Below are positions 38,401 through 53,400 of a DNA stretch of 64,000 bases, piece after piece. Every line of letters starts with the position of its first letter. The stretch's first letter is position 1. Origin of the DNA: Enoplolaimus lenunculus (lineage: Eukaryota > Nematoda > Enoplea > Enoplida > Thoracostomopsidae). The position numbers were made by a program, and so were the translations under genes. The notes under the pieces are model-generated. The model searched no databases, was not told the origin of the DNA, and saw only the letters and a list, made by a program, of their open reading frames with translations. The stretch covers positions 1 through 64,000 of the forward strand of contig JASANG010003900.1 in the NCBI GenBank assembly GCA_030248215.1, written 5' to 3'.

Positions 38401-41400
38401 TATTCCGCAGCCGTTATGTTCAGGCTATGGCCGCTGCTTAAATACAGCGGGTGATTATCGTTGCGAGTGTTTCAACGGATTTATTCAAGACGAAACTGAT
38501 GATAAAGTTTGCAAAGGTAAGCAAGTTCAGTTGGCTCGAAAAAAACCTTAATTCTTTTTAAAGTATAATTTAAAATTATTAAAATTTTCAAATTTTACTT
38601 ATACGGAAAGAACTCTGTCACTCAATTTTTGGCCCATGTAAAGATCAGGGGCGGAACGGTTTTGTGTGGGACTAGAAAACAGTAAGCTTACGCTTTTGGC
38701 TATTTTTTGGTTCGCTTAGGCTTAGGCTTAGGCTTAGCAATATGCTCAATTTACTGTTCCGCCCCGGTTGTTTACATTGGCCCAATTTTTAACATATCTA
38801 ATTTAACTGGCGGATCCAAAGGGGGCGAACTCTGGCCTAACCCCACCCCCCTCTCCCTAAACAGAGATCGAAACCAAGATTTTGTATTAGCACTAAAATA
38901 TCGTTCCGCTTCTCGCTCGCATCGCTTGTTAGTATTTTTCTCCACTATGATCACTCGGCATTGCTCCGAGCAAAAAAATGACCGGTACTGTTTAGATATG
39001 TAACAGACAATGAGAGACAATCCGTATAAATTTTCATTAAATTAATAAAAAAATATTAACGGACATTACAAGCCAACAAAAATGCTTCGGACCAAGTCAG
39101 TTCTGCTTTTTTCCAGATCCGCCACCGAATAAGCCATATTTGACAATATTGTTTTAACTCTTTTGACTAAAGTTTTGGCCCATCGTTTCTTTAAGGGGCG
39201 TCCAGGTTTCTGATGGGTCTATAAAAGAGTACGTTTCGATTTTAGATTACATTTTTTTGCTTAGGCTTAGGCTTAGGCTTAGGAACACATGTTTGCAACG
39301 TTTAGGCTTAGGCTTAGGAATTCATTTTTGCAACGCTTAGGCTTAGGCTTAGGAATATGCTTAATCTACTGTTACGCCCATAAAAGTAATATTGGCCAAA
39401 CTTTTTATATGTAACACAAAGTCTAGTATCAATATTTCTCGAAAAAGCTTCAATAATACCAGGGGCGTCCGTAAAAAATATAAATTTGATGGGAACTAAA
39501 TTATTTTATTGCTTCACCTACAATTGTAATTCAAGATTGTTTGCTTTTAGACCGAGTCTATTTTAGAGGGCATCAGGCAAATTTGGGGGCGCAAGGCCCT
39601 TAATGCCCCACCATAGGGACGGCCTTGAATTATACCAACACAAGCACAACCTGTAAATGTTTCTAGCAAATTTTGCTAACAGATTTTGCTAAATTTGATG
39701 AGCAAATAACGGAAATACGGTTGTTTTATGCTCATATTTAAATTTAACTTAAATTTGTGCAAAATTTCGCAATTTTCAGATATTAATGAATGCACCATTA
39801 ATCCGTTAATTTGTTGCCCGAAGACATCGAGTTGCGTTAACGTGATTGGATCGTATGAATGTTCGTGTAAACCTGGATTTACGAATAAAAATCCGACTTT
39901 ATGCGTTGGTAAGCATTTTTGAATGTTTACAATTATAAAATTGTATTTTAAGACTTTTTGTCTCAGTTGTTGAACTAAAATTCAGTATTTTTTGCCACAA
40001 TATGGATGTTTTGCGGTTTTGGTTAAATATTACGTTAAATATATTAGCCGGGTTTTTGAAATCTTACTTGAGTATACACAGCAAAAAATGAAGTGTCAAA
40101 TTGACTCTCTACGAAATAGGCTCTACGGAACTACACAAACTGAGTCAAATTCGACTCCGCCAGAGTCAAATTTGACTCACTGAGTCGCACGTTTTATTCT
40201 GGCGGAGTCGACTTTGACTCAGTTTGTGTAGTCCCGTAGACCCTATTTCGAAGAGAGTCAATTTGACTCACCATTTTTAACAGTGTATACTTAACTTAAG
40301 TACGCTTTTAAAAAACTAAAATTGAATATTTTTGCCACAATACTGATGTTTTGGAGTTTTGGTTAAATATTACGGTAATTATATTGGCCGGGTTGGTGAA
40401 ATCTTACTTAACTTAACTGAAGTACGCTATTAAAAACGATAACATGATTGAGTTATTTACTTAGCAAGTATCTAAATACAAAGTCGTATTTAAGTACGGC
40501 TTCGGAAATCTAGCCATTAATGTTAAGCAAATACTTTCTATACATAGAAGCGAGATAAGATTATTATTTTCAAAAGTGTAGGTTTAAACATCAGTTGAAA
40601 TTCGAATTTAAGTTTGAATTTTTTTATGATCGGTACAAGTTACATCTGATAGTGTGAGGTTCAACGTCTCGTTAACTTAAGTTCGAAATTCGACTAAAGT
40701 TAAAGGTCGACTAAAAGTCATGTCTGTTCAAACCAACTGTTGTGGCCTTCAAATCGAGATCCGCCTTCAGTTTTTGACAATGAAATTTTGTATCTAATTT
40801 TTAAATTGCATTTTAAATTTTATTTTTTAGATATAAACGAATGCCGACTCAATACACATGATTGCCATGCGGATGCTTATTGCACTAATTTGATTGGATC
40901 ATATAACTGCACTTGCAAGCCTGAATATATCGGAGATGGCGTTCAGTGCAAACGTAAGTCTAAAATTAATAATTTCCTACGCCAAAGCGAAATATCAGAT
41001 TTGAGGCAACGATTTTTTTAAAAACGCGTAGTTTTGACTCAATAGTAGCAGCCGTAGGTGTGCAACTTTGTTTTAAACCAGTGGAATTTCAAATAAACGC
41101 TTTCACATCACGTATGCAATCACAAACTATAAACATTACTTGAATGCATTCGATAAATTAAGCATACTTTTTATGCTTAATCCAAAATTGGTCAATGAAT
41201 CTATATGTACAAAATTGTTTTGTAGAACAATTATGTTAAATATTTTTAAACACTATCATTACTACTAAAGGTGGAACGGTGGACAAAAATTCGTATTTGG
41301 GGCGTTCCAGTTTTAATAATAGAATTATTGTATTTTGGTGTCTACGGTATTTGAAATTGGAATACGATTGGCTCAAATTTTACATTGTACGATCACATTT

Positions 41401-44400
41401 TGCCACCTATGAATACAGATAAGGCAATGCAGACACGCTGAGACGCTCAGTTTGGGTGATACAATTTTTGACCAATGAGAAGAAAGTTTTCGATCGTTGA
41501 CACAACGTTGCTACCAATTATTTTAGATACAAAACCATCTGTTTGGTGTGTTTTTATTCTTGGAAAAAAATGACACGTACATTACTTTTTATAATTTATA
41601 TTTTAAATTTTCGAGTAAAAACTACAGAACCAACTTCAATTTTAAGCCCGATTCACACGTGCAAGTTTTTGCTGCGAGAACTTACAGCTGCAAATTGCAC
41701 GCAGAACTTTTTCAACAGCCAATAAGAAAGTGGCTGCAATAAATTCAGTGAACTTACATGGATATTCACACATGTTAACTAGCTTCCTGGCTATGATTTT
41801 TAATGGATTATTTGCAGCTGCAAGTTTTTCGAACGGGATTTCGCACAAACCTTGCAAATGCAAGTTGCAGCTGCAAGTTCTTGTAGCCAAAACTTGCACG
41901 TGTGAATAGGGCTTAACTTTATGTTAAATGTTTTCAGCTTACGATTGTTCCGTTCGAAAATGTGGCAAAAATGCACATTGTGTTGAAAAGCGTACACCCA
42001 GCGGTGATAAATACTCATACTGCGAATGTGATACTGGATATATTGGTACGAATAAGCGTTCCGAATAGTATACATATATAATGTGCATCAGGGTGCAACC
42101 GAAATTACAATTTACAACAACGGGAAGGTGAAAAAAATGCCGGACCCGGAATTCCGGTTGGATCTTAATATATATCTTAGTCAAACATTAAATATAGAAA
42201 TTAAAATTTAAGACTATATAAAGAATATCATTTTACGCAACAAACGTTATAGATTAGCATAATTTTGTAAAAATCAAATTAAAGTTCGTGTCATGACATT
42301 GATGACCTCACTGTCACGATTAATTGTGATGCGATGGCGAGTGGGTGAATTTGCATACGGGATAGCTAGGGACGAGTATCGCCAACGAAAAAACCGGTTG
42401 ATGCATGAAAGAATAAAGTTAAAATGTGGCTTAAAAGCTTTTATATGTTTACGTAAAAGGAAGAGGAATCTTGTGTACGGAAAAGGAGGATTTGGTAGTG
42501 CGAAATTTTATTTTGGGTTATGTTATTTTCTTAAATGGTCCTTCGGACAATTCTCAACTGGTAAGTATAACATTATTTTGTAACGATTTATAAATGTTGC
42601 ACAATATTGGCTGTTTTCCAGTCAATTTATGTACGTAATTTTCAGTATAGAAAATCGGAAACAAATTTTCTATAGATATACAGTCGCACTGGGACATTAA
42701 TTAAGGCAGATTAGTTTCTGTCAAGTGGTGTTGTGCATACGCAAAATTGACCCGTTTTGGTCAAACTTTGGGTTTTGTATTGCGATTGTTGCTGCATTTG
42801 TGCAACTATTATTTGTCACTGATTCACTTCTATACAGTGGTTTGTGGCCCGCCGGTCAAATACGATTCTCTGTACGTTGTTGCTTGGTGAGTCAGTCTGC
42901 GACTTTATAAATTTTCACCTGGGCTGTCGTTTTTGATTAGGGTGAGCGTTATGTCTGCAAAACAAAAAAGACAAGGAACGCGAATGTGTGTTTCTGCTGA
43001 AATTAAGAAAATAACGGCTATGTTAGTTGGTCAGCAGCCAATCCAAGTGAATGTGTTAGAAGTTTCGGTTGAGAAATTGAATAGATATATTGGAAAATTG
43101 ATGTCCGCTGATGAGGATGTGTTGAATGAGTTGAAAGAGGACAAAGAAATTGTGACAGAAATTTCTGAAACCGCTCAATACAACGATTCTGTTTACGATA
43201 CAGTCTCGAGGGCGGTTGTTGCGATAAATCAGCACAAAGTAAACAAGGCGTTAGCGTTGCAGTCGCAAAACACGACGCAGTCAGCAGAGTCATTAGGGCC
43301 TACCGAGACTAAAACTTATCATCTGCGTCTGCCTAAGTTAGAACTACCACAGTTTTCGGGTGATCCATTGGAATGGCAATGTTTTTGGGATGCGTTCGAT
43401 AGTGCTGTGAACAAGAATAAGTCCTTAACTGAGATAGATAAGTTTAACTATTTGAAATCCCAGCTCAACGGCGATGCTCTTAAAGCTATAGACGGCTATA
43501 GATTAACGGCAGCAAATTATAATGCTGTTGTTGACACACTGAAAGAGCGTTTCGGTGATCAGCAAATGGCTGTTTTTGCCCATTTCGAGGCAATGCTTCA
43601 TTGCCGCGTGCTACGCACGAGACAAACAGCCTGCAAAGTGTTCTGGACGCCTGCGAACGACACATCAGAAGTCTAGTTGCACTTGGTCTCACCGAGTCGA
43701 CCTTCGGTCAAGTTTTTACACCGATTATGTTGTCAAAACTTCCTAAGTATGTAAAAATAGAGCTTCATCGGAAAAATGGATCCCAGAAAATGGTCATTGC
43801 AACATTTGAGGGAATGGCTCAAAGACGAAATAAGAGCCAGGAGATATGAGCGAGAGGGCGTTTGGTAACTTGTCGGTTAATCAAAGAAGAGTCGAGCAAA
43901 AAACAGGTGAAAAATCAGCCGCGTAAAATGTCAACGTCAACTTCTTCGCTGGTCTCTAGTGCAGTCGAACGACAAACAAAGTGCGCATACTGCGGAGAGG
44001 GACATTACCCGGATCAGTGTCAGAAGTACCCGACAGTTTACAGCCGTCGCGCACAAATTCCAAACCACTGTTTCTGTTGTTTGGCAAAGGGTCACCAAGC
44101 AAAACAGTGCAAGCGTCAGTTGCCGTGCGTGCACTGCAAAAAAAGGGGTCATCACCGGAGTTTGTGTTATACAAAGTTTGGCTTTAAATCTAAGGAGTCT
44201 GAGAAACTGAAGTCTGACGCAACTTTAGATTCAACGGTGCCCAGCACTGTTGCAGTTACGAACTCAAACACTAGAACAACTATGCAAACTGCTTTAGTGA
44301 CATTGACGCACGGGGAAAATCAGGTAACTCCGCGCCTGCTGTTTGACACAGCAGCATCAAGGACTTTCATCACTAGAAAGATGTGTGAAAAGCTGCACCT

Positions 44401-47400
44401 TCCTGTTGTGGGCGAAGATTTCGTTTCTGTTGCCGGTTTCCAGTCAAACAGACGGAAGACGTCTAAGTTCAAATTAGTGGAGCTTGATGTTCGGTGTGTC
44501 GATGGGTCCTCTGAGCGAATCACGGCAAGTGTTGTTCCAACAATAACATGTCCTATCCAAAAGTTGCCACTTCCGGAGCGCACCATTCCGGTGGTTCGGC
44601 AGTTAGTCCTAGCTGAACCCTTAGTCGAACAACCGGAATTTGTGGACGTCGATGTACTCATTGGGCTTGACTACTACTACCGGTTTGTAAACCAAGAAAG
44701 AATCGAATGTCCAAATGGTCCACTGTTTTTATCTTCTCGTCTGGGATATATTGCGTCTGGAAGTGTTGCTACCGAGACAACAGGTCCCGAAACTATAGCA
44801 GTTATGCTACTGAACTCTAGTTCGTGTACGATTGATACGACAGTGGAAAAGTTTCAGTTAGAAAGGTTTTGGTCGTTGGAGGATATAGGATTGAAAGAGT
44901 CTCCAAACCAACTTTGCGGTGATGACGAGGCTTTGCAGGCCCACAGTTCTACTCTTAAACGTTTGAAAGATGGAAGATATGAGTCACGATGGCCATGGAA
45001 AGATCCTGGGGTGGACTTGCCCGACAATTTTCCACTCGCGTACGGCAGACTCGTTTCGCTATTGAAGCGTTTGTCGGGAAGCCCAGAGATAGCCAAGACG
45101 TATGCCCAAACGCTGAGCGATCAACTAGAAAATGGAGTCATTGAGGTTGCACCATCGACTCCTACGGGAGATAAAGTATACTATATGCCGCATCATTGTG
45201 TTCTAACGCCGTCAAAGGCTACCACAAAGGTCCGTATTGTTTTCGACGCTTCATCAAAGAGTGGTTCGGACGACCAAGTCTTAATGACTGCTTGCATCGA
45301 GGCCCTGTCCTACTTGACGATTTGTGCGGGTTATTGCTGCGATTTCGACTGTTTCGAATTGCTCTCGTGAGCGACATCGAAAAAGCGTTTCTTCAAATAG
45401 GTCTTCAAGACGATGAGCGAGATGTCACACGTTTTCTTTGGGTCAGGGATTCACAGTTGCCTCCTACTGGCGACAATTTGATGACTTTAAGGTTTACCCG
45501 CGTTCCGTTTGGAATAATCTCAAGTCCGTTTGTGCTGGAAAATACCATGCGTCAACATCTCCTAACCGTCAATAGCGACGTTGCTCGAAAAATTTTGAAA
45601 GGCCACTATGTCGACAATGTCATCACGGGAGAAGATTCGGCCGAACGAGCAATCGAACATTATAAAGAAGCCAAGGCAATCTTCTGGTCAGCAAAGATGA
45701 ACCTGCGTGAATGGTATTCCAGCTCAAATCAAGTCAGAGAGGCGTTTGCTGAGAAGGATATTGGTGTCGATAGAAAACCTAAAGTGTTGGGACTACGATG
45801 GGACTACGAAACCGATTGTTTCTTTTGTGAACCCAGCAAGGGTGCTGACTGCTCCAGACTAACAAAGCGGGGAATTTTAAAAAAGATTGCTCAGGTTTTT
45901 GACCCGTTAGGTCTCTTCACGCCTGTAACTATTACAGGAAAGATATTAGTTCAAGAGCTGTGGAAGCAAGGGTTTGGTTGGGATGATGCCCTTTCTCTTG
46001 ATATTTGTGAAAAGTGGAGGAAACATGTCGCGAACTTGAAGTTGCTGTCAACGTGTCAGATCCAACGTTTCGTTGGATCTACTTGCCGCGCTGATGTTCA
46101 ACTTCATGCCTTCTGCGATGCATCGTCCAAGGTGTGCGCTGCTCAAGTATATATGCGTTTAATTGACGGAGACCAAGTTTTTTGCAACTTATTGATGTCG
46201 AAGACTCGCCTTGCTCCAATTAAATCCGTACAGACAATTCCTCGTTTGGAGTTGATATCGGTAGTGATCGGTGTCCGGTTACTATGTTTCGTTACTGAAC
46301 AAATAGAAATGCCGATTAAAAAGAAATATGTTTGGACGGACTCGCAGTGCACTCTGCACTGGATACTTAGGGACAACGTATCGGCACGATTTGTAGAAAA
46401 TCGCGTGAAGGAAAACTGTGGGAAAGCTGGTGTTCACAGGTGCCCCAGTTGCGCGGTCTTGGCATTAAACTCACAACTCAGCGTTATGTAGAAGATATAA
46501 GGCCTCCGCGAGCCAACGCCCAGACTCAGGGTTGGTGGGAGTGTCATGACATTGATGACCTCACTGTCACGATTAATTGTGATGCGATGGCGAGTGGGTG
46601 AATTTGCATACGGGATAGCTAGGGACGAGTATCGCCAACGAAAAAACCGGTTGATGCATGAAAGAATAAAGTTAAAATGTGGCTTAAAAGCTTTTATATG
46701 TTTACGTAAAAGGAAGAGGAATCTTGTGTACGGAAAAGGAGGATTTGGTAGTGCGAAATTTTATTTTGGGTTATGTTATTTTCTTAAAAAAACTTTCAAA
46801 TGTGTTCCATTTTGCCTGCCGGACAGCAATAGAGTAGATTTATGTTTAAGCTTAGGCTTAACAATATTAATTGGATGTCTCTGAAAGCACGGCCGAAACA
46901 GTTACCCCCTCCCCCCCATACAGCCCATTTGGATTGCGTGACCGCAAAAGGGATCCACACCGTAGCAAAATTTTGAAACAAAAAATTTAAGAAATATTTT
47001 AATCATTGCAGGGGGTCACCACGGTCACGGAATTTTGCGGGCCCCACCGTATGCCTACTCCGACATTGTCTGAAAGTTGAAACTGGCTGAAAATTTAATT
47101 TATTTACATTCAAGAAAGGCCTAAAAAGATAAATTTTACTTAATTTGTTTTTGTTTTTACTTGTGACTTTAAAATATTAAAAAATGTCATATTGTATCGT
47201 GCAATTATATTCAGGTGATCCTGAAACTGAATGTCAAGATATTGACGAATGTGCTTCAACAACACCCCCGTGTCCAATAAACGCTGACTGCACGAATACT
47301 CCGGGATCGTTCAGTTGTAAATGTCATGTTGGATATGTGAGTTTGTTTATTTTTTTACTTAAGGATAGCGCTATACTTTTGAAGACGTCCGGGTGTCGTC

Positions 47401-50400
47401 CGTCACACGTACGGCGCCGTCCGTCACTGTGCGTCACGGTGCGGTACCGTACGCGAATTACTCACGTATTATACCGTATGGCGACGGACGGTGACGTCCG
47501 TACGGGTGACAGACGGTGCCGTACGACAAGTATAACGCAACCCTTGCTGAGCACGTTTCGATCAATTGTATATAGGTTGAAAAATAGTAATTTTTCACTG
47601 ATACCGATTGCTATTAGTTGTTTCGTAAATTTCTACATTATGAAACATTTTTTCGAAAAATGTTCAAAATTAATTTTTTACATCCAGAAATTATTAATTG
47701 AGCAATTTTCAAGTGAGTTAAACGTATGGATTTATGCAAATTTAAATTTTTTCGTTGTGTGACCAATGGATAGAACAGGACTGTAACAGTAGTATGAGCA
47801 TACTTCTAAGATTGCGCCTAAGCCTAAGCGTAAGGCTAAAAGTAAAAATGAGCTTATGCCAAAGTCGAAGCCGAATCCTAAACAAAAAAATTAGTCTATA
47901 GCTTTAAGCTTATTCTAATTACAGTCCCGCAGAAAAACGTTCCATCCCTGAATCTTCACACGGGTCCGTTATGCTTACCAGCCTGGTTTGCGACATTTAT
48001 GTACCGGTCAAAAAACAGCAAAATTGTACCTGACTGACCAGGTTGATTTAAAATTTGAAAATTTAAAAAATTTAAATTTTCAGAGATGACGTTTTTGAAT
48101 TTGAAATGTAATACTTTCAGGTTACAAACTTGTGTATTAACGATAACGAATGCTTGCAAGATCCGTGTGGAACAAACGCTATATGCAAAGATACTGTTGG
48201 CAGTTATACGTAAGCAATTTATCTCTCACACAAAAATTGCTGTTATTGACTGGGTTTCTGAAACCGTACTTAAGTATGACTTAGTAGTTAAGTACGCGCT
48301 AAGCAATTACTTAACCATTTTGTCGTTTTAAAAAGCATACTTAAGTTAAGCAAATACATAAGTCGCTGATTACATTTGATATATTACAGATTAACCGTTC
48401 AGGCATTCAAACCTTGGTCTAATTGAAATTTTGGACTCATTGTGCGTCCTTTATATAAAGCAAAACTATTATTCGCTAGCTACGACAATGGCTGACACTT
48501 GACATTTACTTGTTTTTGGTCGAAAATTTTAGTGGCTGACAAATGTTCGGAAACGCAAAAATTGTGAGGTAGACCTTATCATTTTATCACTAAAAAATTT
48601 TCTGAGGTCGAAAAATTGCAAGGTAGAGGGACCTTATCATTTTATCACGAAAAATTCTGCGGCAAAAATGTGTTTTCTACAAAAAATTTTTTGAGGAGAA
48701 AAATTGTGTAGGTACCTTTCCATTTTAACACAAAAACCTTTCTCACTGGAATGACAATACTTTTCTGTTTATTTGTGAAATTACAATTGTGATCAACCCA
48801 GTAGAAGTCTCTAAAAATCTCAAATTTCAAATTTGTATATATATATATGTCATAGCCCAAGTCGTAATTCTGCCCAATTCCGAATTGGGCTAGTCCAAAG
48901 CGGAATTACGACTTGGGCTAGCCCAAGGCGGTATCATGTTCAATGAAACTGTGCGTTTTCTAATTGGTTACTTGATAGTCGTAATCCTGCTTGATTCCGC
49001 TTTTCACAGTAAAAGAAACTGTTAGGTAACCAATAGATGACGATTACTTGGCCAATCAGAAAAAAGTGTTTGCATCAGCCAATCGTATTTGAGTATGGCA
49101 TTAAGGTACTAACCAATCGCAAGGCGTGCACTTGTTGCATAAAAAGAATTGCGCCGCAGGTTAGCCTAAGTCGTAATTACGCCCTAGGCTAGCCCAATTA
49201 CGACTTGGGCTACGACATAATATGTTTCAGATGCCATTGTGAAGACGGATTCAAAGGTGATCCTTACAAACGGTGCGACGATATTAATGAATGTTTGGAA
49301 ACAGGTATTACAGAATTTGCTTTTCATATGATATGATTAGTTTCAGTTTGTAATTCGCAATAATTTTGTATTTTAGTAAATGTTTTTTCAATTGGAAACC
49401 TTTAATGCAAAAATTTAACAAACTTAACGTGCAAAATTATATTTCTAATTGAAAATTTGGTTCATTAATGCATTATTGTTCTATTTTTAGATCCAGCATA
49501 CAAAGCCATTTGTTCACAGCACGCAACCTGTGAAAATAAGAATCTAAAACTCGACGGAATGAAATACAAATGCTTGTGCAACCTTGGATTTCATGGAAAC
49601 GGGAAAACTTGCAAAGGTAAGTGTTTGACGTAATTACCTACCATTCAGCGCGCGACCGGATATCCGATTCCGGTTTAATTTCCGACAAAAAACCACTACC
49701 CATATATACGGTACCGGATATATTGCGGATATTTACTGTTGTATTGGCGAATATCATAAAACTGCTTTGTACAAGTCAATGAGATCTTGATTGCGATTGC
49801 ACTCAAGTCAAGAGTGTCGCTTTTGTATACAGAAGTAAAAACGAAACATTTAAAATAATTAATTTTAATTTTTTCAACACATACTTTTGCGTGACTCAGT
49901 TAATTGCAACTGTTCATAAATTTCGATGCTACATCCGGTGGCCAATGTACAGAACAGCGTCGGAACAGTATTATAAGCATATTCCTAAGCCTAAGCCTGA
50001 GCCTAAGCCTAAGCGTAAGAATAACCATATTCTTAAGCCTAAACCTAAGCCTAAACCTAAGCCATGCGAAAAAAATTGTCTATACCTTCAGCCTACTCAT
50101 TTGTAGTCCCACAGAAAAACGTTCCACCCCTGATCTTTACTTGGGCCCAGCCGGTTAACATTCATTTCACCGGTTTCGCTATCTGGTTAATTTATATCCG
50201 GTCGCATCCTGCCTAGGGATATAACTGTAGGTTTGTTATAGTTAATGATCGCCGGTGTACTGAACTAAAATTTATGTCTTAACAAATTGTTAATCCTAAA
50301 TATTCGTTGTCAAAAAAATTGAAAGTAAAGTAAACGTAACATTTTGCAACACCGCCGGATCGATCCTTAGTCCGTGCAGGATTAAAACCGACCCGGGCCA

Positions 50401-53400
50401 AAGTATGCCCGGGCTGGCCTGAGCCCAAACGTAGGACCTGTGAGCTTCAGCAAACCCTGCTCGGTCCTGGGCCAAACTGTTTCGTTTCTCGAATTTAAAT
50501 GAGAAGTGACCCGTGCTTTGCTGAAAATTTTTTGTCACCGCGTTGAATAATGATATTTTTGTCCCATAGCAAATCAGTCTGTAAACTAAACATCGACAAC
50601 AATTGAAATCTGAAAATAGAAATCGAAACAAGGAACGGATACCAAAATTGAAATATTTTGCACGCTTTGAAACGCCGTTGAAATTTGCATTCTAGACTGT
50701 CAAGAATGTTTTGGCGAATGCAACAGGACACGTTGTCATCAATATGCTGTTTGCACAAATCTGATTGGAGATTACAGATGTGAATGCAATCAAGGATTTA
50801 CGGGTGATGGATTTGATTGTAAAGGTAAGTTAGAATTATTCCCATTGGTATTGGCTGGGTTTCTGAAACCCTACATAAGTATCAGTTGGTATTTAAGTAC
50901 GTGCTACAGTAATTACTTGGCCATTTTGTCGTTTTTAAAATCGTACTTTAATAGTTAAGTATATACTTAAGCCGCTGACTAAATGCGATAGATTACAAAT
51001 TAACCGTTCAACACATTTGGCGTCCTGCACGCCGAGAAATTTCAGATCCATCGTTTCGTTTACAATTTGTCGTATCTTAGCATTAGCTCATTGTGGATGT
51101 TGGCACATCCTGGGATTTCGCCCTCGTAGGGGGTCTCATTCCCACTGAGAATCTCTGTTAACGGGACTTGGATTTTTGACAACCACACAGCCTCCAGGTG
51201 GACAATATGTAGCCTCAATGGGTGATACGTAAAGCTTGACTCTCAGTACCGTAGCGACCCGAATGGAAGGGGGCTGATATTAATACCACATCTCCAGATT
51301 GCACCCCCTGTTATTCGGTTACTTACTATTATTTAATTTTGATTCGCTACAAATCAAAACGATAATTTCAGATATTAACGAGTGTTTGGATCCGAATGTT
51401 TGTGACAAAAATGCTGACTGCAAAAACGTGATTGGTTCGTTCAAATGTAAATGTCGATACGGATGGGGAGACGAAACTGTTCACGGGGTATCGGTGAAAA
51501 GTCCACCAGCAACTGGACTGCCCACCACTTGTCCAGGTTAGTCACATTGATCAAAACAGTCAATGACGAGACTGCTAGATACGAGTACGCGAGTTGATTA
51601 ATATTTTGTGTTACAAAATGTACCAGCACGCGTTGCGTTTTATCTATTCGACGTCGTTACTCTACGTGTCGTTTTTTACTTGGAATCATAGAATTATTTG
51701 GTATTGGAAATCAATATATGGTTTGTTTCAAGATGCGTTTATGGCAAATATTTTGGAAATGCAGACAATTTTTTCGTTATTTTTCAATGACGGGTTGGAC
51801 TCACCCCCAGCGTCAATTATTCGTACGCTTACAACAATTTCTAAATCTTGGTGGTTGCATTGAGACCAGAGTGGGAAGTGGATAATGATTTTTCTACCCG
51901 ACCCGCGCTTTACCCACGCAAACAAGAATTTTGTTCCCTGAAATTGTTTACTCGACGCGCATTTTCACCAGGGTAACGTCCCACTCGGATTGAGACACTC
52001 AAAAACTGAGATATATCCTGCAGAATTTAAGTTTAAGATGTTTATTTAATTTATATATTCTTTTCAAATTAAACCGTTTAGCCTTAGGCTCCCAAAAATG
52101 GAATGCTGTTCTGTAAGCACTCAAACTACGCTGATTATATTTTTTTCGCTACGCGGTGTTGTTTACTTTGATCCGCAAGCATATATAATTTACTTTGTTT
52201 TAACCCTTTCACTAATGAATATTTTCTATTTTGTTTGAAATCCTAATTTCAACCTAAAATAATGGTCCTTATTCTTAAACGTATGCAGCACCTATCATAA
52301 GTTGGTGATAAGTCTTGTAATTTTTGAACCAAAAATTACTGAGGCTCAAAGTTTAGCACATTTTTCACATATGATTTGCTCTGCTTCAGTAACTAATTTT
52401 AAGTTTAACAACTGCAATATTTAGTGAGTTTCAAAACCTATTACTAACTGATAATAGTTGCTATGCAAACTTGAGAATATGGGCCATTAAGTGAAAGATG
52501 TTCAGTACCACCGCTCAGTTATAACAACTTGACACTGCGGTCCAAGGAAAAATTTTGTCAAAATTATATTTGCAGATACGCCAGAATGTAGCAATGATGA
52601 CTGGAATAACTGCGATAAGAAAATTTCAACGTGCGTTGAACTCGATGGAAACTACAGTTGCTCGTGCAAATCTGGCTACAAACAAGTTATTGGAAACAAT
52701 AAAAAGTGCATAGGTACGTTAATGGCATGTCTCCTACCTTTCTTACACTGTAAATTCCAAAGAGTTGATTAATCAATTCAGCTATCGAGTTGGTTATTTT
52801 TGAATTAATATCAGTAAACATTAACTACACTCTGAGTTGGGTTGATTCTTACTCTGAGTTGAGTTCACTCTAGGTGAATAGGTTATTTAACTCAGAATGA
52901 ATTGAATCAACTCAAAATTCTAAGTTCTAATAGTCCTAACTCAGACTGATTGATTCAATGCTGAGCTAAAATCAACTCACTGACTCAAATTGACCACTGA
53001 TTGAGTTTAAGTTCAAATTCAGTTATACTTCCAGTTGAAGTTTATTCTGTGCTTTGCATAATGCAAGAAACTGCGTTTCGTTGTCTTTAGATGGGCGTTG
53101 CTTAATACAAGACCATAACAGTGGTATGTATACACGTCGTATTCTCATATTCCTAAACATAAGCGCAAGCCTAAGCGTAAAGAAGAGCTTATGCCTAAGC
53201 CTAAGAAAAGAAATTAGTTTAAAGCATAAGCTTACTGTATTGCAGTCGCACAGAAAAACGTTCCGCCCGTGATCTTTACATCGGCCAAACTTCCGATGGA
53301 AGGTATCGCTCTTCTGTGGATTAACCAGTTATATGCAATTGGTTTAAAGCAACGTAGAATAGATTTAGGGTGGTGTTGTACTTCTCGACTATTTTAATAT

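Noticed and set aside
42293-42583. A host gene encoding a 96-residue basic protein, repeated at 46,546
   Set aside because: It lies in the terminal repeat of the BEL/Pao element and is duplicated for that reason.
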